NCBI GenBank assembly: GCA_046346965.1 | Contig: JAXMHB010000002.1 | Location: forward strand, 346,150 to 410,149 | Source of the DNA: JAXMHB01 sp046346965 | Lineage (GTDB): Bacteria; Pseudomonadota; Gammaproteobacteria; Xanthomonadales; SZUA-5 | DNA length: 64,000 nt | Reading direction: 5' to 3' | In this document: positions 27,258 through 37,511 of the stretch, piece by piece | Numbering within the stretch: position 1 is the first letter of the stretch | Layout of the letters: every line of letters begins with the position of its first letter | Program-made: the position numbers and the translations under genes | The notes under the pieces: generated by a model | What the model was told of the DNA's origin: nothing | Database searches by the model: none | Seen by the model: only the letters and a program-made list of their open reading frames with translations

Positions 27258-28829
27258 ATGCCGCAGTTCGTCTTACGCGCACAGGTTGTGATGCCGTCCA
27301 TTCTTGCCCGCACACTGATGGCGGCGATGCTTGCCCTGTGCTGGTCACTGGCATCCGCAGCGACCTTCATTGTCAGCAATGCCAGCGATCCCGGCGCGGC
27401 CAGCTGCACGCCGGGCGCGTGTTCGCTGCGGGCCGCTGTACTGGCGGCCAATGCGGCCGCTGGCGCCGATGTGATCGCTTTCGACATCCCGGGTAGCGGG
27501 GTGCACCGGATCGATCTGACGAGCGCTTTGCCGGCGTTGGAGCCGCCGTTGACCATCGATGGCTACACCCAGGGAGGGTCCGCGCCCAATACCCTCGCAG
27601 CCAGTGTCGGCGGCAACAATGCACAGATCCGCATCCACCTCTCGGGCAGCGCGGGCGGCGTATCGGTGGGATTGGGGGCGTTCGGCGGGCCGATTCTGGT
27701 GCGTGGCCTGGCCATCAGCGGCTTTAGCTCCAGCATCCTCGATCTCACGGCGTCGTCCGCCAGTACCGAGGAGTACACGATCGAAGGCTGCTTTCTGGGG
27801 CTGGCGCCCGACGGCAGCCTGGGTAGCCCGATCCCGCTGGATGCCATACGCGCCAGCGCGTTGACGCGGATTGGCGGACTCAGTCCGAGTGCCCGCAACG
27901 TCGTCGTCGGTGCGACCCGGTACCTGGTGAGCGCGGCCAATGCGCGGATCGTGGTCGAGGGCAATCTGCTCGGTGTGTTGCCCGCAGGCAACGCGCTGCC
28001 ACCCCTTGGCGCCCGTCCGGACACCCTCATCCAGATGCTGTCCGGCAGCAGCCCGGTGCCGGCGGTCTTTCAGGACCATCAGATCGGCGGCGCTGCCGCG
28101 GATGCGCGCAACGTCATCGGCGGCGCTCGCAGCGTCGGCATCAACATGGCCTGCATCAATCAGGCCGCGACCTGCTTCGATGGCGCCGTTATTCGCGGCA
28201 ATGCGATCGGCGTCGATGCCAGTGGCACGCTGCCCCTGCCAATCGGATCGCCCGCCGGTGGCAGCGGCGCAGTGCAGGTCTTCCTGCCGTTTGCCGGCCA
28301 GCGCGTCTCGATCGGCGGGACCGGCGCGACCGATGGCAATCTGATTGCCTATAGCGAAGGCTGGGGCGTGCAAATCGACTCCCGCAACGACGCGCGTGTC
28401 GCCGTTCTCAGCAACCTCATTCGCAATCAGCGTGGGCTTCCGATTCAGTATGCCGAGAGCGCCGGAACACTGTTGCAAAACGATGCAGGAGATCCCGATA
28501 CAGGCAGCAACCGCCTGCAGAACTGGCCGCAGCTACTGAGCGTTGTGCAGACAGTTGGGTCGACAGAGATTCGCTATCGCGTGGACTCCACCGCAGCCAA
28601 CTCAAGTTATCCCCTGCGAGTCGAGTTGTACGCCAGTTTCGGTCACGGCGCGGATGTGCTGGTGGCCAGCGATACGATCGGCCTCGCAGACGCGCAGACA
28701 GTGCGTACCGTGACCTTGCCATTCATGCTGGCTGACGCCGTTGTGGCAACCGCCACCGATGCGGATGGACGAACCAGTCAGTTCTCCCCACCCTTCCCCG
28801 ATCAGATGTTTGCCAATGGCTACGAGTAG
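27258..28829 (+). CDS. CSLREA-type beta-helix surface protein with C-terminal GYE tail
   Basis: 523 residues. Start at 27258 with GGGGAGA upstream; ATG at 27291 would also give a signal peptide (RTLMAAMLALCWSLASA). Just after it is a CSLREA-like motif (CTPGACSLRAAVLAAN), the N-terminal mark of a family of secreted right-handed beta-helix proteins. Repeated short strands (VVVGATRYLVSAANARIVVE, RNVIGGARSVGINM, AVIRGNAIGVDASG) fit a parallel beta-helix. The protein ends DQMFANGYE. It lies between kinase B and its ECF sigma factor but on the opposite strand, and may be a regulated surface product. Confidence 0.8.
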   Translation: MPQFVLRAQVVMPSILARTLMAAMLALCWSLASAATFIVSNASDPGAASCTPGACSLRAAVLAANAAAGADVIAFDIPGSGVHRIDLTSALPALEPPLTIDGYTQGGSAPNTLAASVGGNNAQIRIHLSGSAGGVSVGLGAFGGPILVRGLAISGFSSSILDLTASSASTEEYTIEGCFLGLAPDGSLGSPIPLDAIRASALTRIGGLSPSARNVVVGATRYLVSAANARIVVEGNLLGVLPAGNALPPLGARPDTLIQMLSGSSPVPAVFQDHQIGGAAADARNVIGGARSVGINMACINQAATCFDGAVIRGNAIGVDASGTLPLPIGSPAGGSGAVQVFLPFAGQRVSIGGTGATDGNLIAYSEGWGVQIDSRNDARVAVLSNLIRNQRGLPIQYAESAGTLLQNDAGDPDTGSNRLQNWPQLLSVVQTVGSTEIRYRVDSTAANSSYPLRVELYASFGHGADVLVASDTIGLADAQTVRTVTLPFMLADAVVATATDADGRTSQFSPPFPDQMFANGYE

Positions 28830-28845
28830 GCGGCGCGGATCAGGA

Positions 28846-29418
28846 TCACCGGGCTTGCGCGCCATCGATGCGCGCTGCCAGAAAGGCGCGCGCCCGGCGC
28901 CAGTCTCGGAACGCCGTACGTTCGGTAATGCCGAGCACCTGACCGATCTCCGACATGTCCATTCCCGCGAACAGATGCAGCTCCACCACACGTCCCAGGC
29001 GCGGGTCAGCGGCCTCAAGTGCCGTGAGGGCGCGATCGATGTCGACCAGATCCACTTCCGCTGCTTGGCTCGCCGCGTCCAGTGGACCCAGTGTGACGGC
29101 TGCTATGCCGCCGCCGCGCTTGTCGGCGTTCCGCCGCCGCGCGTGGTCGATCAGAATATGACGCATGGCGCGCGCTACCAGTGCGCGCAAGTGCTCGCCA
29201 TCGTGGTTCTCGGCACCGGGCTGCAGGCGCAGCTTCAGAAAGGCCTCGTGTACCAGTGCGGTCGTGTTCAGTGTGGCCGGGCCTGCGCGACGGCGCACAC
29301 CTCTGGCCAGTAGCCGCAGTTCGGTGTAGGCGATCCTGAACAGTGCGTCCATGCCGGCGGCATCAGGCACCGCGCCGTCTGTGTCCGCGCCTGCTTTTGA
29401 TGGCAGTTTGCTCTGCAC
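28846..29418 (-). CDS. ECF RNA polymerase sigma factor, TIGR02999 type (sigma B)
   Basis: 190 residues from GTG at 29418; ATG at 29352 (MDALFRIAYTEL) is the fallback. Sigma region 2 is seen in LNTTALVHEAFLKLRLQ and ALVARAMRHILIDHARRR. Region 4 has the helix-turn-helix DMSEIGQVLGITERTAFRDW. This subfamily occurs in Xanthomonads and Planctomycetes beside Ser/Thr kinases. In Vibrio a related ECF43 factor (EcfP) is activated by phosphorylation by kinase PpkT. No anti-sigma gene is present, so control by kinase B is a fair inference. Confidence 0.88.
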   Translation of the reverse strand: MQSKLPSKAGADTDGAVPDAAGMDALFRIAYTELRLLARGVRRRAGPATLNTTALVHEAFLKLRLQPGAENHDGEHLRALVARAMRHILIDHARRRNADKRGGGIAAVTLGPLDAASQAAEVDLVDIDRALTALEAADPRLGRVVELHLFAGMDMSEIGQVLGITERTAFRDWRRARAFLAARIDGAQAR

Positions 29419-29433
29419 AGCATGCTCCGGACG

Positions 29434-29481
29434 CTGCCGCTGATCCGCGGCAGGCAGGGCGCGCCAGTCGGCGCGCCCTGC
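29434..29481 (-). terminator. Double hairpin after metK
   Basis: A perfect 12-bp stem (GCAGGGCGCGCC/GGCGCGCCCTGC, loop AGTC, 29454-29481) lies 9 bases past the metK stop, followed by a second stem (CTGCCGC/GCGGCAG). There is no T-run. Confidence 0.55.
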
Positions 29482-29489
29482 TGTCGTGC

Positions 29490-30701
<1,212 letters not shown>

Positions 30702-30781
30702 CGACAGGTCCTGGTCAGTACAAGGGTCAGAAAGGCCGCGGATCATACCTGCGCTTTGCTGTCGCTGCACCGAACGGACGG

Positions 30782-31306
30782 CTAGACGGCTGCAGGCGGC
30801 GCCGCTGCCTGGACGTTGCCGACATAGCGCATCGCCACATTGCAGCGCCCGTAGGTGCCGCCGTAGCGCTGCATGATCTCGGCGTCATGCTGGAAGCCGA
30901 GCTTCTCGTACAGATGGACGGCGGCAGCGCAGCGCGCGTTGGTCAGCAGGAACAACGGCCGCTGCGGCATCTGCCGGGCGCGTTCGATCACCGCTGCCAA
31001 CAGGAACTCGCCGGCTTTCAGGCCGCGTGCCGAGGCGAGCACACCCATCTTGGTCAGTTCCAGCGCGCCGTCGGCGGTCGGCATCAGCGCGCAGGCGCCG
31101 ACCAGGCCCAGCGTGCGGCTGTGCGCGTACAGAATGTCGCCGCCACGGTCGAGGATGTGCGCCTGCGGGTCTTCAAGCACCTCGCGGTCGTGCGGCTCCA
31201 GCGTGAACATGTCCGCAATCCACGCGGCATTGATGTCATGGAAGGCGCGCGCCCGTTCCGGCGCCCACGGCAGGATGCTCAAATCGTCCGCCGGCAGGGT
31301 GTTCAT
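30782..31306 (-). CDS. GNAT-family N-acetyltransferase
   Basis: 174 residues, start MNTLPADDLSILPW. The GNAT fold is visible: ADGALELTKMGVLASARGLK (strand 4 and the acetyl-CoA-binding loop, a variant of Q/RxxGxG/A) and CAAAVHLYEKLGFQHDAE at the C-terminus. Substrate unknown; similar small acetyltransferases act on amino acids or small molecules. It precedes metK by 80 bases in the same direction and may share its transcript. Confidence 0.85.
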   Translation of the reverse strand: MNTLPADDLSILPWAPERARAFHDINAAWIADMFTLEPHDREVLEDPQAHILDRGGDILYAHSRTLGLVGACALMPTADGALELTKMGVLASARGLKAGEFLLAAVIERARQMPQRPLFLLTNARCAAAVHLYEKLGFQHDAEIMQRYGGTYGRCNVAMRYVGNVQAAAPPAAV

Positions 31307-31493
31307 GCAGTGCTCCAGTTGGCGATCCGCCTGACGCGCGGAGCGCAGTAGTCTCCCAGGGAATCGGGCCGCCGTGCATGGCCGTGGCGGATCGCCAGAT
31401 GCACGCGCGCCTCGGCTAGCCCACCTGCGTCGCAACCCGCGAGCCATGGCCCGGATACACTGCGTGCATCCGGACAGTGGCGAGGATCCGCAG

Positions 31494-33050
31494 GTGAAAG
31501 CGCTGGCGATGATCGGTCTGGGATGGGCGCCGGCGCTGTGGGCCGGCAGCTTCGATTGCACGCCGCCATTGCCGCCAGTGCTGAGCAATCCGGTGGTGCT
31601 CGGCAACGGCACTGCCGGCAGTGTCAGTCGCGCGCAGTTGCAGGCGGCGCTGGATGCCGGCGGCGCCATTCGTCTGCAGATCGGCAGTTCCACGCTGGTG
31701 CTGGATGCCACGCTGCAGATCACGCGGGCGGTGACACTGGATGGCGGCGGGGCGCGGTTGTCGGGCGGGCTGGCGCGCCGCGTGATCGAAATCCGCAATC
31801 CGCAGCTGGCGAGCTTCGACGTCACCCTGATGAATCTGCAACTGATCGAGGGCGACGCGCGCACGGCCGTGGGCGACCCGTTTGCGCGCTCCGGCGGCGC
31901 CATCCTGAACGATCATGGCAGCGAGCCCTGGCGCGCCGTCGGGCTGCGCGTGTTTGACGTCATGTTCAGCGGCAACCGGGCCATCGATGTCGCGCAAGAT
32001 GGCGGCGGCGGTGGGGTGTATCTGATCGGCCACCGCGAGTTCGTCTGCGTGCGCTGTACCTTCGCCGACAACCTGGGCAGTAACGGCGGTGGTATGTACC
32101 TGCTCGGCACGCAGACGATCCGCTTCTACGACACGCGCTTTGACAACAACCGGGCCACGGGCGACGGCGGCAATCCCGGCAACGGTGGCAACGGCGGCGC
32201 ACTCGCCGTGGATGGCGATACCCGCGAACTGAGCCTGTGCCGCACCACGCTGGCGGGGAATCACGCAAACGCCTACGGCGCGGGGCTGTTCACGACCGTG
32301 TATGACCAGACCAGCATCACCCGCATCTGGCAATCCAGCCTGATCGGCAACCTCCAGGATGGCAACGATCAACACACGGGCGGCGCCTACATCCAGGGCG
32401 GTCCGGTCAGCATCCACGACAGCACCTTCGCGCAGAACGAGGCCAATGGCTATGGCGGTCTGGCGCTGTTCGATCATCAGACCGGCAGCGGCCTGATCAC
32501 GGTCGGCGGCGAGATCGTCTCCAGTACCTTTGTCGGCAACATGGCGCGCAATGGTTTGGGCGGCGCGATGAATCTGCAGGGCACAGCACCGCTGTTGCTG
32601 CAAAACCTCACGATCGCGGGCAACCGGGCACTCTGCAGTGTGTGTTTCGCCGGCGGCATCGCCAATGGCAGCAATCGGCCGATCACGCTGCGCAACTCGA
32701 TCTTTTACGACAACACCGGCGGCAATGCCTTCAATCCCTGGGCGCTGCTGAACCCGATCCAGGGCGGTTCCAACAATCTGCAGTACCCACGAGAGCGCCC
32801 CGGCAGCTTCGGCCAGCAGGAACTGCCGGTCACGCCCGATGCGCAGTTCCTCGATGCCTTGCTGTCGCCGCTGGCCGACAATGGCGGGCCCACGCTGACG
32901 ATGGCACTGCAATCGACATCGCCGGCGATCAACGCCGGTACCGCCACTGGCGCACCCAGCGTCGATCAGCGCGGCCTGCCGCGCTTCGGCGCCGTCGATA
33001 TCGGAGCCTACGAGGCGCAGGGCGGGATCTGGGCCAACGGCTTTGAATGA
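31494..33050 (+). CDS. Choice-of-anchor Q beta-helix protein with C-terminal GFE tail
   Basis: 518 residues. GTG at 31494 with GAGG 8 bases before it is preferred over upstream starts because a short signal peptide follows (KALAMIGLGWAPALWAG). The body is a right-handed parallel beta-helix with many GG-x-G and N-N-A turns (SGGAILNDHG, GGGGVYLIGHREFVC, NNRATGDGGN, GGAMNLQGTAPL). The end is a choice-of-anchor Q domain (SPLADNGGPTLTMALQSTSP and LPRFGAVDIGAYE) followed by GGIWANGFE. This is an extracellular adhesin- or polysaccharide-binding-like protein; its partner is unknown. It lies divergent from the GNAT/metK pair. Confidence 0.82.
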   Translation: MKALAMIGLGWAPALWAGSFDCTPPLPPVLSNPVVLGNGTAGSVSRAQLQAALDAGGAIRLQIGSSTLVLDATLQITRAVTLDGGGARLSGGLARRVIEIRNPQLASFDVTLMNLQLIEGDARTAVGDPFARSGGAILNDHGSEPWRAVGLRVFDVMFSGNRAIDVAQDGGGGGVYLIGHREFVCVRCTFADNLGSNGGGMYLLGTQTIRFYDTRFDNNRATGDGGNPGNGGNGGALAVDGDTRELSLCRTTLAGNHANAYGAGLFTTVYDQTSITRIWQSSLIGNLQDGNDQHTGGAYIQGGPVSIHDSTFAQNEANGYGGLALFDHQTGSGLITVGGEIVSSTFVGNMARNGLGGAMNLQGTAPLLLQNLTIAGNRALCSVCFAGGIANGSNRPITLRNSIFYDNTGGNAFNPWALLNPIQGGSNNLQYPRERPGSFGQQELPVTPDAQFLDALLSPLADNGGPTLTMALQSTSPAINAGTATGAPSVDQRGLPRFGAVDIGAYEAQGGIWANGFE

Positions 33051-33138
33051 GCGCGGTAATGCGCCCCTTGGGGTCGCCGCCAGCGGCGGATGAAGCGCGG
33101 GCGTCGATCCGATGGCGCCAGTTGCCGGCAGCGCCGCG

Positions 33139-33158
33139 CGCCGGCCGTCCGGCCGGCG
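33139..33158. terminator. Hairpin between convergent genes
   Basis: CGCCGGCC/GGCCGGCG with loop GTCC, between the stops at 33050 (+) and 33172 (-). No T-run. Confidence 0.45.
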
Positions 33159-33171
33159 ACGCGGTCGCGCG

Positions 33172-36100
33172 CTAGGACGCCATCGGCGCCCGGCTGAGCG
33201 CTTCCCAGCGCTGCTGGGCGGCCTTGACGCTGGCTTCCTTGACGTGGCCGTAGCCGCGAATGTGCTCGGGCACGCTGGCGATCTCCAGCGCGCGCGCCAG
33301 CGTGGCGCTGCTGAGCGTGGGCAGCAGCGCCTCAATGCGCTGCCGGTAGTCCTCGATCAGCGCGCGTTCCATGCGGCGCTCGGCGGTCTTGCTGAACACA
33401 TCCCACCAGGCGCCGCGGTGCTTGCGCAGCTTGGCCAGCACGCGGAACAGCTTGAACACCCAGGGACCGAACTCGGCTTTCTTGAGGTGGCCGCTGACCG
33501 GATCCTTCTTGGCCCACAGCGGCGGCGCCAGATTGAAAGCGATGGTGTAGTCGCCGTCGAAGGTCTCGCGCAGTTGCTTCTCGAACTCGCCGGAAGTGTA
33601 CAGACGCGCCACCTCGAACTCGTCCTTGTAGGCCATCAATTTGCCGAGATAGCGCGCCACCGCCCGCGTCAGCGCTTCGCTGCCGGGCACGCGTTGTTGC
33701 TCGGCGGCGCGTACCTGATCGACGAAGCTGCGGTAGCGCGCGGCATAGGCGGTGTCCTGCCAGTCGCTCAGGAACGCCTCGTGGCGGGCGATCAACTCGT
33801 CCAGCGTGTCGGCCACACCGGCAGTGCTCCAGGACACGGCATCGCTGACGGTGACACTGCGCACCGGTAGCAGCTTGGGCCGGTTCAGGCCAGCCGCGTC
33901 CTTTACGGCGGCCAGATCGTGCGCCGCCAGCCGGCCCCAGGCAAAGGCGCGCTGGTTCATCGCCACCGCGGCGCCATTGAGTTCGATTGCGCGCATCAGT
34001 GCATCGAGGCTGATCGGCACCAGACCCTTCTGCCAGGCGTAGCCGAGCACGAACAGATTGGTGGCGATCGAGTCGCCCATCAGATTGGTGGCGATGGTGG
34101 TGGCATCCAGCACATCGAGGTTCTGATGGCCGAGCGCCAGCCCGATGGCATCCAGCATTTGCTTGAGCGGGAACTGCATATCCGGATCGCGCGTGAAGCT
34201 GCCGGGGTAGCTCTGGTACTCGTTGATCACCGCGTGCGTGCGTGCCTCGCGGATCTTGCTGAGCGCCCAGTAGTCGTTGACCACCACCACATCGCAACCG
34301 ATCACCAGATCGGCCTCACCGGCAGCGATGCGCACGGCGTGGATGTGCTCCGGCCGCTGGGCGATGCGCACATGGCAAGTGACCGCGCCGCCCTTTTGCG
34401 CCAGGCCGGTCTGGTCGAGCACCGACACGCCCTTGCCTTCGAGGTGCCCGGCCATGCCGAGCAGCGCGCCGATGGTCACCACGCCGGTGCCGCCGACGCC
34501 GGTGATCAGCACATTCCACGGCTGCGACAAATCGCTGCGGATGCTGGGGTAGGGCAGGCGATCAAAGCCCGGATCGACATTCGACCCACGACGCTTCTTC
34601 AGGCCGCCGCCGTGGATGGTCACGAAGCTGGGGCAGAAGCCCTTCACGCAGGAGAAGTCCTTGTTGCAGGAGGACTGGTCGATGGCGCGCTTGCGTCCAA
34701 ACTCGGTGTCCACCGGCAGGATCGACACGCAGTTGGATTGGGTGCCGCAGTCGCCGCAGCCCTCGCACACGGCCTGATTGATGAAGGTGCGCTTGGGCGG
34801 ATCGACCATCAGCTTGCGCTTGCGCCGGCGGCGCTTCTCGGCGGCACAGGTCTGTTCGTAGATCAGTACGCTGACGCCGCCGGTCTCGCGCAGCTGGCGC
34901 TGCACCGCGTCGAGTTCATCGCGATGGCCCAGGCTGACACCGTGCGTGCTCAGCACCGAGTTGCCGCGGTACTTGTCGGGATCATCCGACAGCAGCCAGA
35001 TCTTGCTGACGTTCTCGGCGTGCACCTGACGGATCAGATCGTCTACCGACAGCGTGCCGTCCACCGGCTGACCGCCGGTCATCGCCACGGCGTCGTTGTA
35101 GAGGATCTTGAAGGTGATATTGACCTTGGCGGCGACGCAGGCGCGGATCGCCAGCGAGCCGGAGTGGAAGTAGGTGCCGTCGCCCAGGTTCTGGAAGATG
35201 TGGCCGGTCTCGGTGAACGGCGCCTGCCCGATCCACGGCACGCCTTCGCCGCCCATCTGGGTGAAGGTTTCGGTGCGCCGATCCATCCAGGTAACCATGT
35301 AATGGCAGCCGATGCCGGCCGCCGCGCGCGAGCCTTCCGGCACCACGGTCGAGGTGTTGTGCGGACAGCCGGAGCAGTAGTGCGCCGCACGCACAAAGTT
35401 GGCGCGCGGCAGCGCCAGTTCGCGTTCCTTCTCGGCGATCCACGTCAACCGCTCTTCGATGCGCTCGCTGGTGTAGAAGCGCTTGACGCGGGCGGCAATC
35501 ACCAGCGCGATGGTGGCGGGCGTCAGCTCGCCGGTGGACGGCAGCACCCAGTTGCCGGCCTCGTCGTACTTGCCGACGATCGACGGCCGCTGCGCATGCG
35601 CCCAGTTGTACATGTGTTCCTTGAGCTGGGCTTCGAGGAAGGAGCGCTTTTCCTCGACAACGATGATGTCCTCCAGCCCATGGGCGAAGGCGCGCAGGCC
35701 TTCAGGTTCGATCGGCCAGGTCATGCCGACCTTGTAGACGCGGATGCCGACGTCGCGGCAAGCCTGCTCGTCGAGGCCCAGATATTCGAGTGCCTGCAGC
35801 ACATCGAGATAGCTCTTGCCGGTGGTGATGATGCCGAGGCGCGCGCGCGGCGAGTCGAACACCACGCGGTCGATGCCGTTGGCGCGGGCGAAGGCAATCG
35901 CCGCGTGCATCGCGTACTGATGCAGACGCAGCTCCTGTTGCATCGGCGGATCCGGCCAGCGGATGTTCAAACCGCCCGGCGGCAGCGCGACATCGCTGGG
36001 GATGACGATGTCCAGCTGATGCGGATCGACCAGCACCGAGGCGCTCGATTCCACCGTCTCGGCGATGGTCTTGAAGCCCACCCAGCGGCCGGTGTAGCGG

Positions 36101-36693
36101 CTCATCGCCCAGCCCAGCATGCCCATGTCCAGAATGTCCTGGACGCCGGCCGGGTTCAGGATCGGCATCATCGCCGAGATGAACTCGTGCTCGGACTGAT
36201 GCGGCAGCGTGGACGAGCGGCAGGCGTGGTCGTCACCCGCCAGCACCAGCACGCCGCCGTGCTTGCTGGTCCCGGCGGCATTGCCGTGCTTGAACACATC
36301 GCCAGTGCGATCCACGCCGGGGCCCTTGCCGTACCACATGGCGTAGACGCCGTCATAGCGGGCGCCGGGGAACAGATTGACCTGCTGACTGCCCCACACC
36401 GCAGTAGCGGCCAGATCCTCGTTCAAGCCGGCGGCGAACTCGACGTTCGCGGCCTTCAAATGCTTGCGCGCGCTCCACAGCGCCTGATCCAGGCCACCTA
36501 GTGGCGAGCCGCGGTAGCCGGACAGGAAGCCGGCCGTATTGAGCCCCAGCGCACGATCGCGCATCTGCTGCATCAGCGGCAGGCGCACCAACGCCTGGAT
36601 GCCGGACAGGTAAATGCGCCCGCTGCTGCGGGTGTACTTGTGGTCCAGCGTGTAGTCGCGGTCGACGGTTACCGTGGGGGCGGTCGTGGTCAT
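33172..36693 (-). CDS. Fused indolepyruvate ferredoxin oxidoreductase
   Basis: 1173 residues from ATG at 36693. The enzyme oxidatively decarboxylates aryl-2-oxo acids (from Trp, Phe, Tyr) or related keto acids to acyl-CoA with thiamine diphosphate. The layout is IorA plus IorB in one chain: N-terminal pyrimidine domain (GFLSGYRGSPLGGLDQAL), thiamine-diphosphate-binding domain (AAHYCSGCPHNTST, GIGCHYMVTWMDRR), iron-sulfur cysteine region (CEGCGDCGTQSNC, CNKDFSCVKGFCPS) and C-terminal gamma domain (GVGGTGVVTIGALLGMAG, DQTGLAQKGGAV). This is the long aerobic-proteobacterial form. Next upstream is the Phd/PIN module. All domains are unbroken. Confidence 0.93.
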   Translation of the reverse strand: MTTTAPTVTVDRDYTLDHKYTRSSGRIYLSGIQALVRLPLMQQMRDRALGLNTAGFLSGYRGSPLGGLDQALWSARKHLKAANVEFAAGLNEDLAATAVWGSQQVNLFPGARYDGVYAMWYGKGPGVDRTGDVFKHGNAAGTSKHGGVLVLAGDDHACRSSTLPHQSEHEFISAMMPILNPAGVQDILDMGMLGWAMSRYTGRWVGFKTIAETVESSASVLVDPHQLDIVIPSDVALPPGGLNIRWPDPPMQQELRLHQYAMHAAIAFARANGIDRVVFDSPRARLGIITTGKSYLDVLQALEYLGLDEQACRDVGIRVYKVGMTWPIEPEGLRAFAHGLEDIIVVEEKRSFLEAQLKEHMYNWAHAQRPSIVGKYDEAGNWVLPSTGELTPATIALVIAARVKRFYTSERIEERLTWIAEKERELALPRANFVRAAHYCSGCPHNTSTVVPEGSRAAAGIGCHYMVTWMDRRTETFTQMGGEGVPWIGQAPFTETGHIFQNLGDGTYFHSGSLAIRACVAAKVNITFKILYNDAVAMTGGQPVDGTLSVDDLIRQVHAENVSKIWLLSDDPDKYRGNSVLSTHGVSLGHRDELDAVQRQLRETGGVSVLIYEQTCAAEKRRRRKRKLMVDPPKRTFINQAVCEGCGDCGTQSNCVSILPVDTEFGRKRAIDQSSCNKDFSCVKGFCPSFVTIHGGGLKKRRGSNVDPGFDRLPYPSIRSDLSQPWNVLITGVGGTGVVTIGALLGMAGHLEGKGVSVLDQTGLAQKGGAVTCHVRIAQRPEHIHAVRIAAGEADLVIGCDVVVVNDYWALSKIREARTHAVINEYQSYPGSFTRDPDMQFPLKQMLDAIGLALGHQNLDVLDATTIATNLMGDSIATNLFVLGYAWQKGLVPISLDALMRAIELNGAAVAMNQRAFAWGRLAAHDLAAVKDAAGLNRPKLLPVRSVTVSDAVSWSTAGVADTLDELIARHEAFLSDWQDTAYAARYRSFVDQVRAAEQQRVPGSEALTRAVARYLGKLMAYKDEFEVARLYTSGEFEKQLRETFDGDYTIAFNLAPPLWAKKDPVSGHLKKAEFGPWVFKLFRVLAKLRKHRGAWWDVFSKTAERRMERALIEDYRQRIEALLPTLSSATLARALEIASVPEHIRGYGHVKEASVKAAQQRWEALSRAPMAS

Positions 36694-36706
36694 GGGACGA
36701 AATCCC

Positions 36707-37138
36707 TCAAGGGTCAGAAATGACGGCGAGGCCGGCGCGCAAGGCGGCATCGGCCAGTTCCCGATCGAGCGTCGCCAGCGGCAGACGCGCGCGCACGGCC
36801 AGATCGAGATAGACAAAATCGTAGGGCGACAGCCCATGGCGCAGCGCGCCACGCACCAGTTCGGCCGGGTTCAGCGCCAGCGTCTCGTAGCGGATCGGCA
36901 GGCGATCGAAGTCATCCAGCAGCCGATCCAGCAGTTGCGCGTCCAGGTGCTGGCGGCGGAAGGCCAGCGTCAGCACATTGGCAAACTCGGCTTTGAGCAG
37001 CATCGGCGCGATCAGCTTGAGCTGCGGCAGCGCCGCCAGGATGCGCTCGGCGGTGGCGCTGCGCTCGTCGGGCAGGAACCACGCAGCTACGATCGAGCTG
37101 TCGAGGATCAGCTCCTCCGGCAGACCGAGCGTGGGCAT
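36707..37138 (-). CDS. PIN-domain ribonuclease toxin (VapC-like)
   Basis: 143 residues. The PIN-domain acidic residues are visible: the first Asp in LILDSSIVAAWF, Glu in LKAEFANVL, and Asp in SPYDFVYLDLA and LATLDRELADAA. Such toxins cut RNA, often initiator tRNA or rRNA. The start codon overlaps the antitoxin stop (ATGA), so translation is coupled. Expected to be neutralised by the upstream Phd-type protein. Confidence 0.9.
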   Translation of the reverse strand: MPTLGLPEELILDSSIVAAWFLPDERSATAERILAALPQLKLIAPMLLKAEFANVLTLAFRRQHLDAQLLDRLLDDFDRLPIRYETLALNPAELVRGALRHGLSPYDFVYLDLAVRARLPLATLDRELADAALRAGLAVISDP

Positions 37139-37389
37139 CAGCGCCGCCCCTCGGACTGCCAGGCGACGATATCGGCGATCGAGATGCCGGTTCGCCCCAA
37201 CTGCTCGCGGGTTTCGCGGATATCGGCAACCAGCGCGGCCACGCGCTCGGCCTCGTCGCGGCCGGCCACTGCCACGAGGCGCGCCACCGGCAGACCGCGG
37301 CGGGTGATCACCACGTCCTCACCGCGCTCGACGGCGTCCAGCAGTTCGGAGAACTTGGTTTTGGCCTCGAAGGCACCGACGGTGAGCAT
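37138..37389 (-). CDS. Phd/YefM-type antitoxin
   Basis: 83 residues, start MLTVGAFEAKTKFSELLDAV at 37389. The N-terminal half is the Phd/YefM DNA-binding fold (GEDVVITRRGLPVARLVAV). The C-terminal helix (GISIADIVAWQSEGRR) should wrap the PIN toxin. A DNA palindrome just upstream is the likely autoregulatory operator. Pairing a Phd-type antitoxin with a PIN toxin is common. Confidence 0.9.
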   Translation of the reverse strand: MLTVGAFEAKTKFSELLDAVERGEDVVITRRGLPVARLVAVAGRDEAERVAALVADIRETREQLGRTGISIADIVAWQSEGRR

Positions 37390-37403
37390 GGTCGGGCTCG
37401 TCC

Positions 37404-37432
37404 CAACTGGTTGACTAGTTGGTAGTGTAACC
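37404..37432 (-). promoter_or_regulatory. Probable operator/promoter of the Phd/PIN pair
   Basis: The inverted repeat CAACT...AGTTG (37404-37421) and flanking GGTT...AACC (37409-37432) lie in an AT-rich island 15 bases upstream of the antitoxin start. On the minus strand TACACT could be a -10 element. Confidence 0.5.
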
Positions 37433-37511
37433 AAACCGCCGCCTGGAAGTCTGCTGGCGCCGCGCGGAGCGCTGATGCAGCATCCGGGGCGACTGACGAT
37501 AGGAGCCGTAC

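Noticed and set aside
30702..30781. SAM-responsive riboswitch upstream of metK
   Set aside because: The leader is only 80 bases and shows no recognisable SAM riboswitch core; the upstream GNAT gene begins the likely transcript.
33919..36501. An 860-codon plus-strand frame opposite the indolepyruvate oxidoreductase
   Set aside because: His/Ala/Gly/Arg-rich translation without motifs; the opposite strand carries all oxidoreductase motifs.
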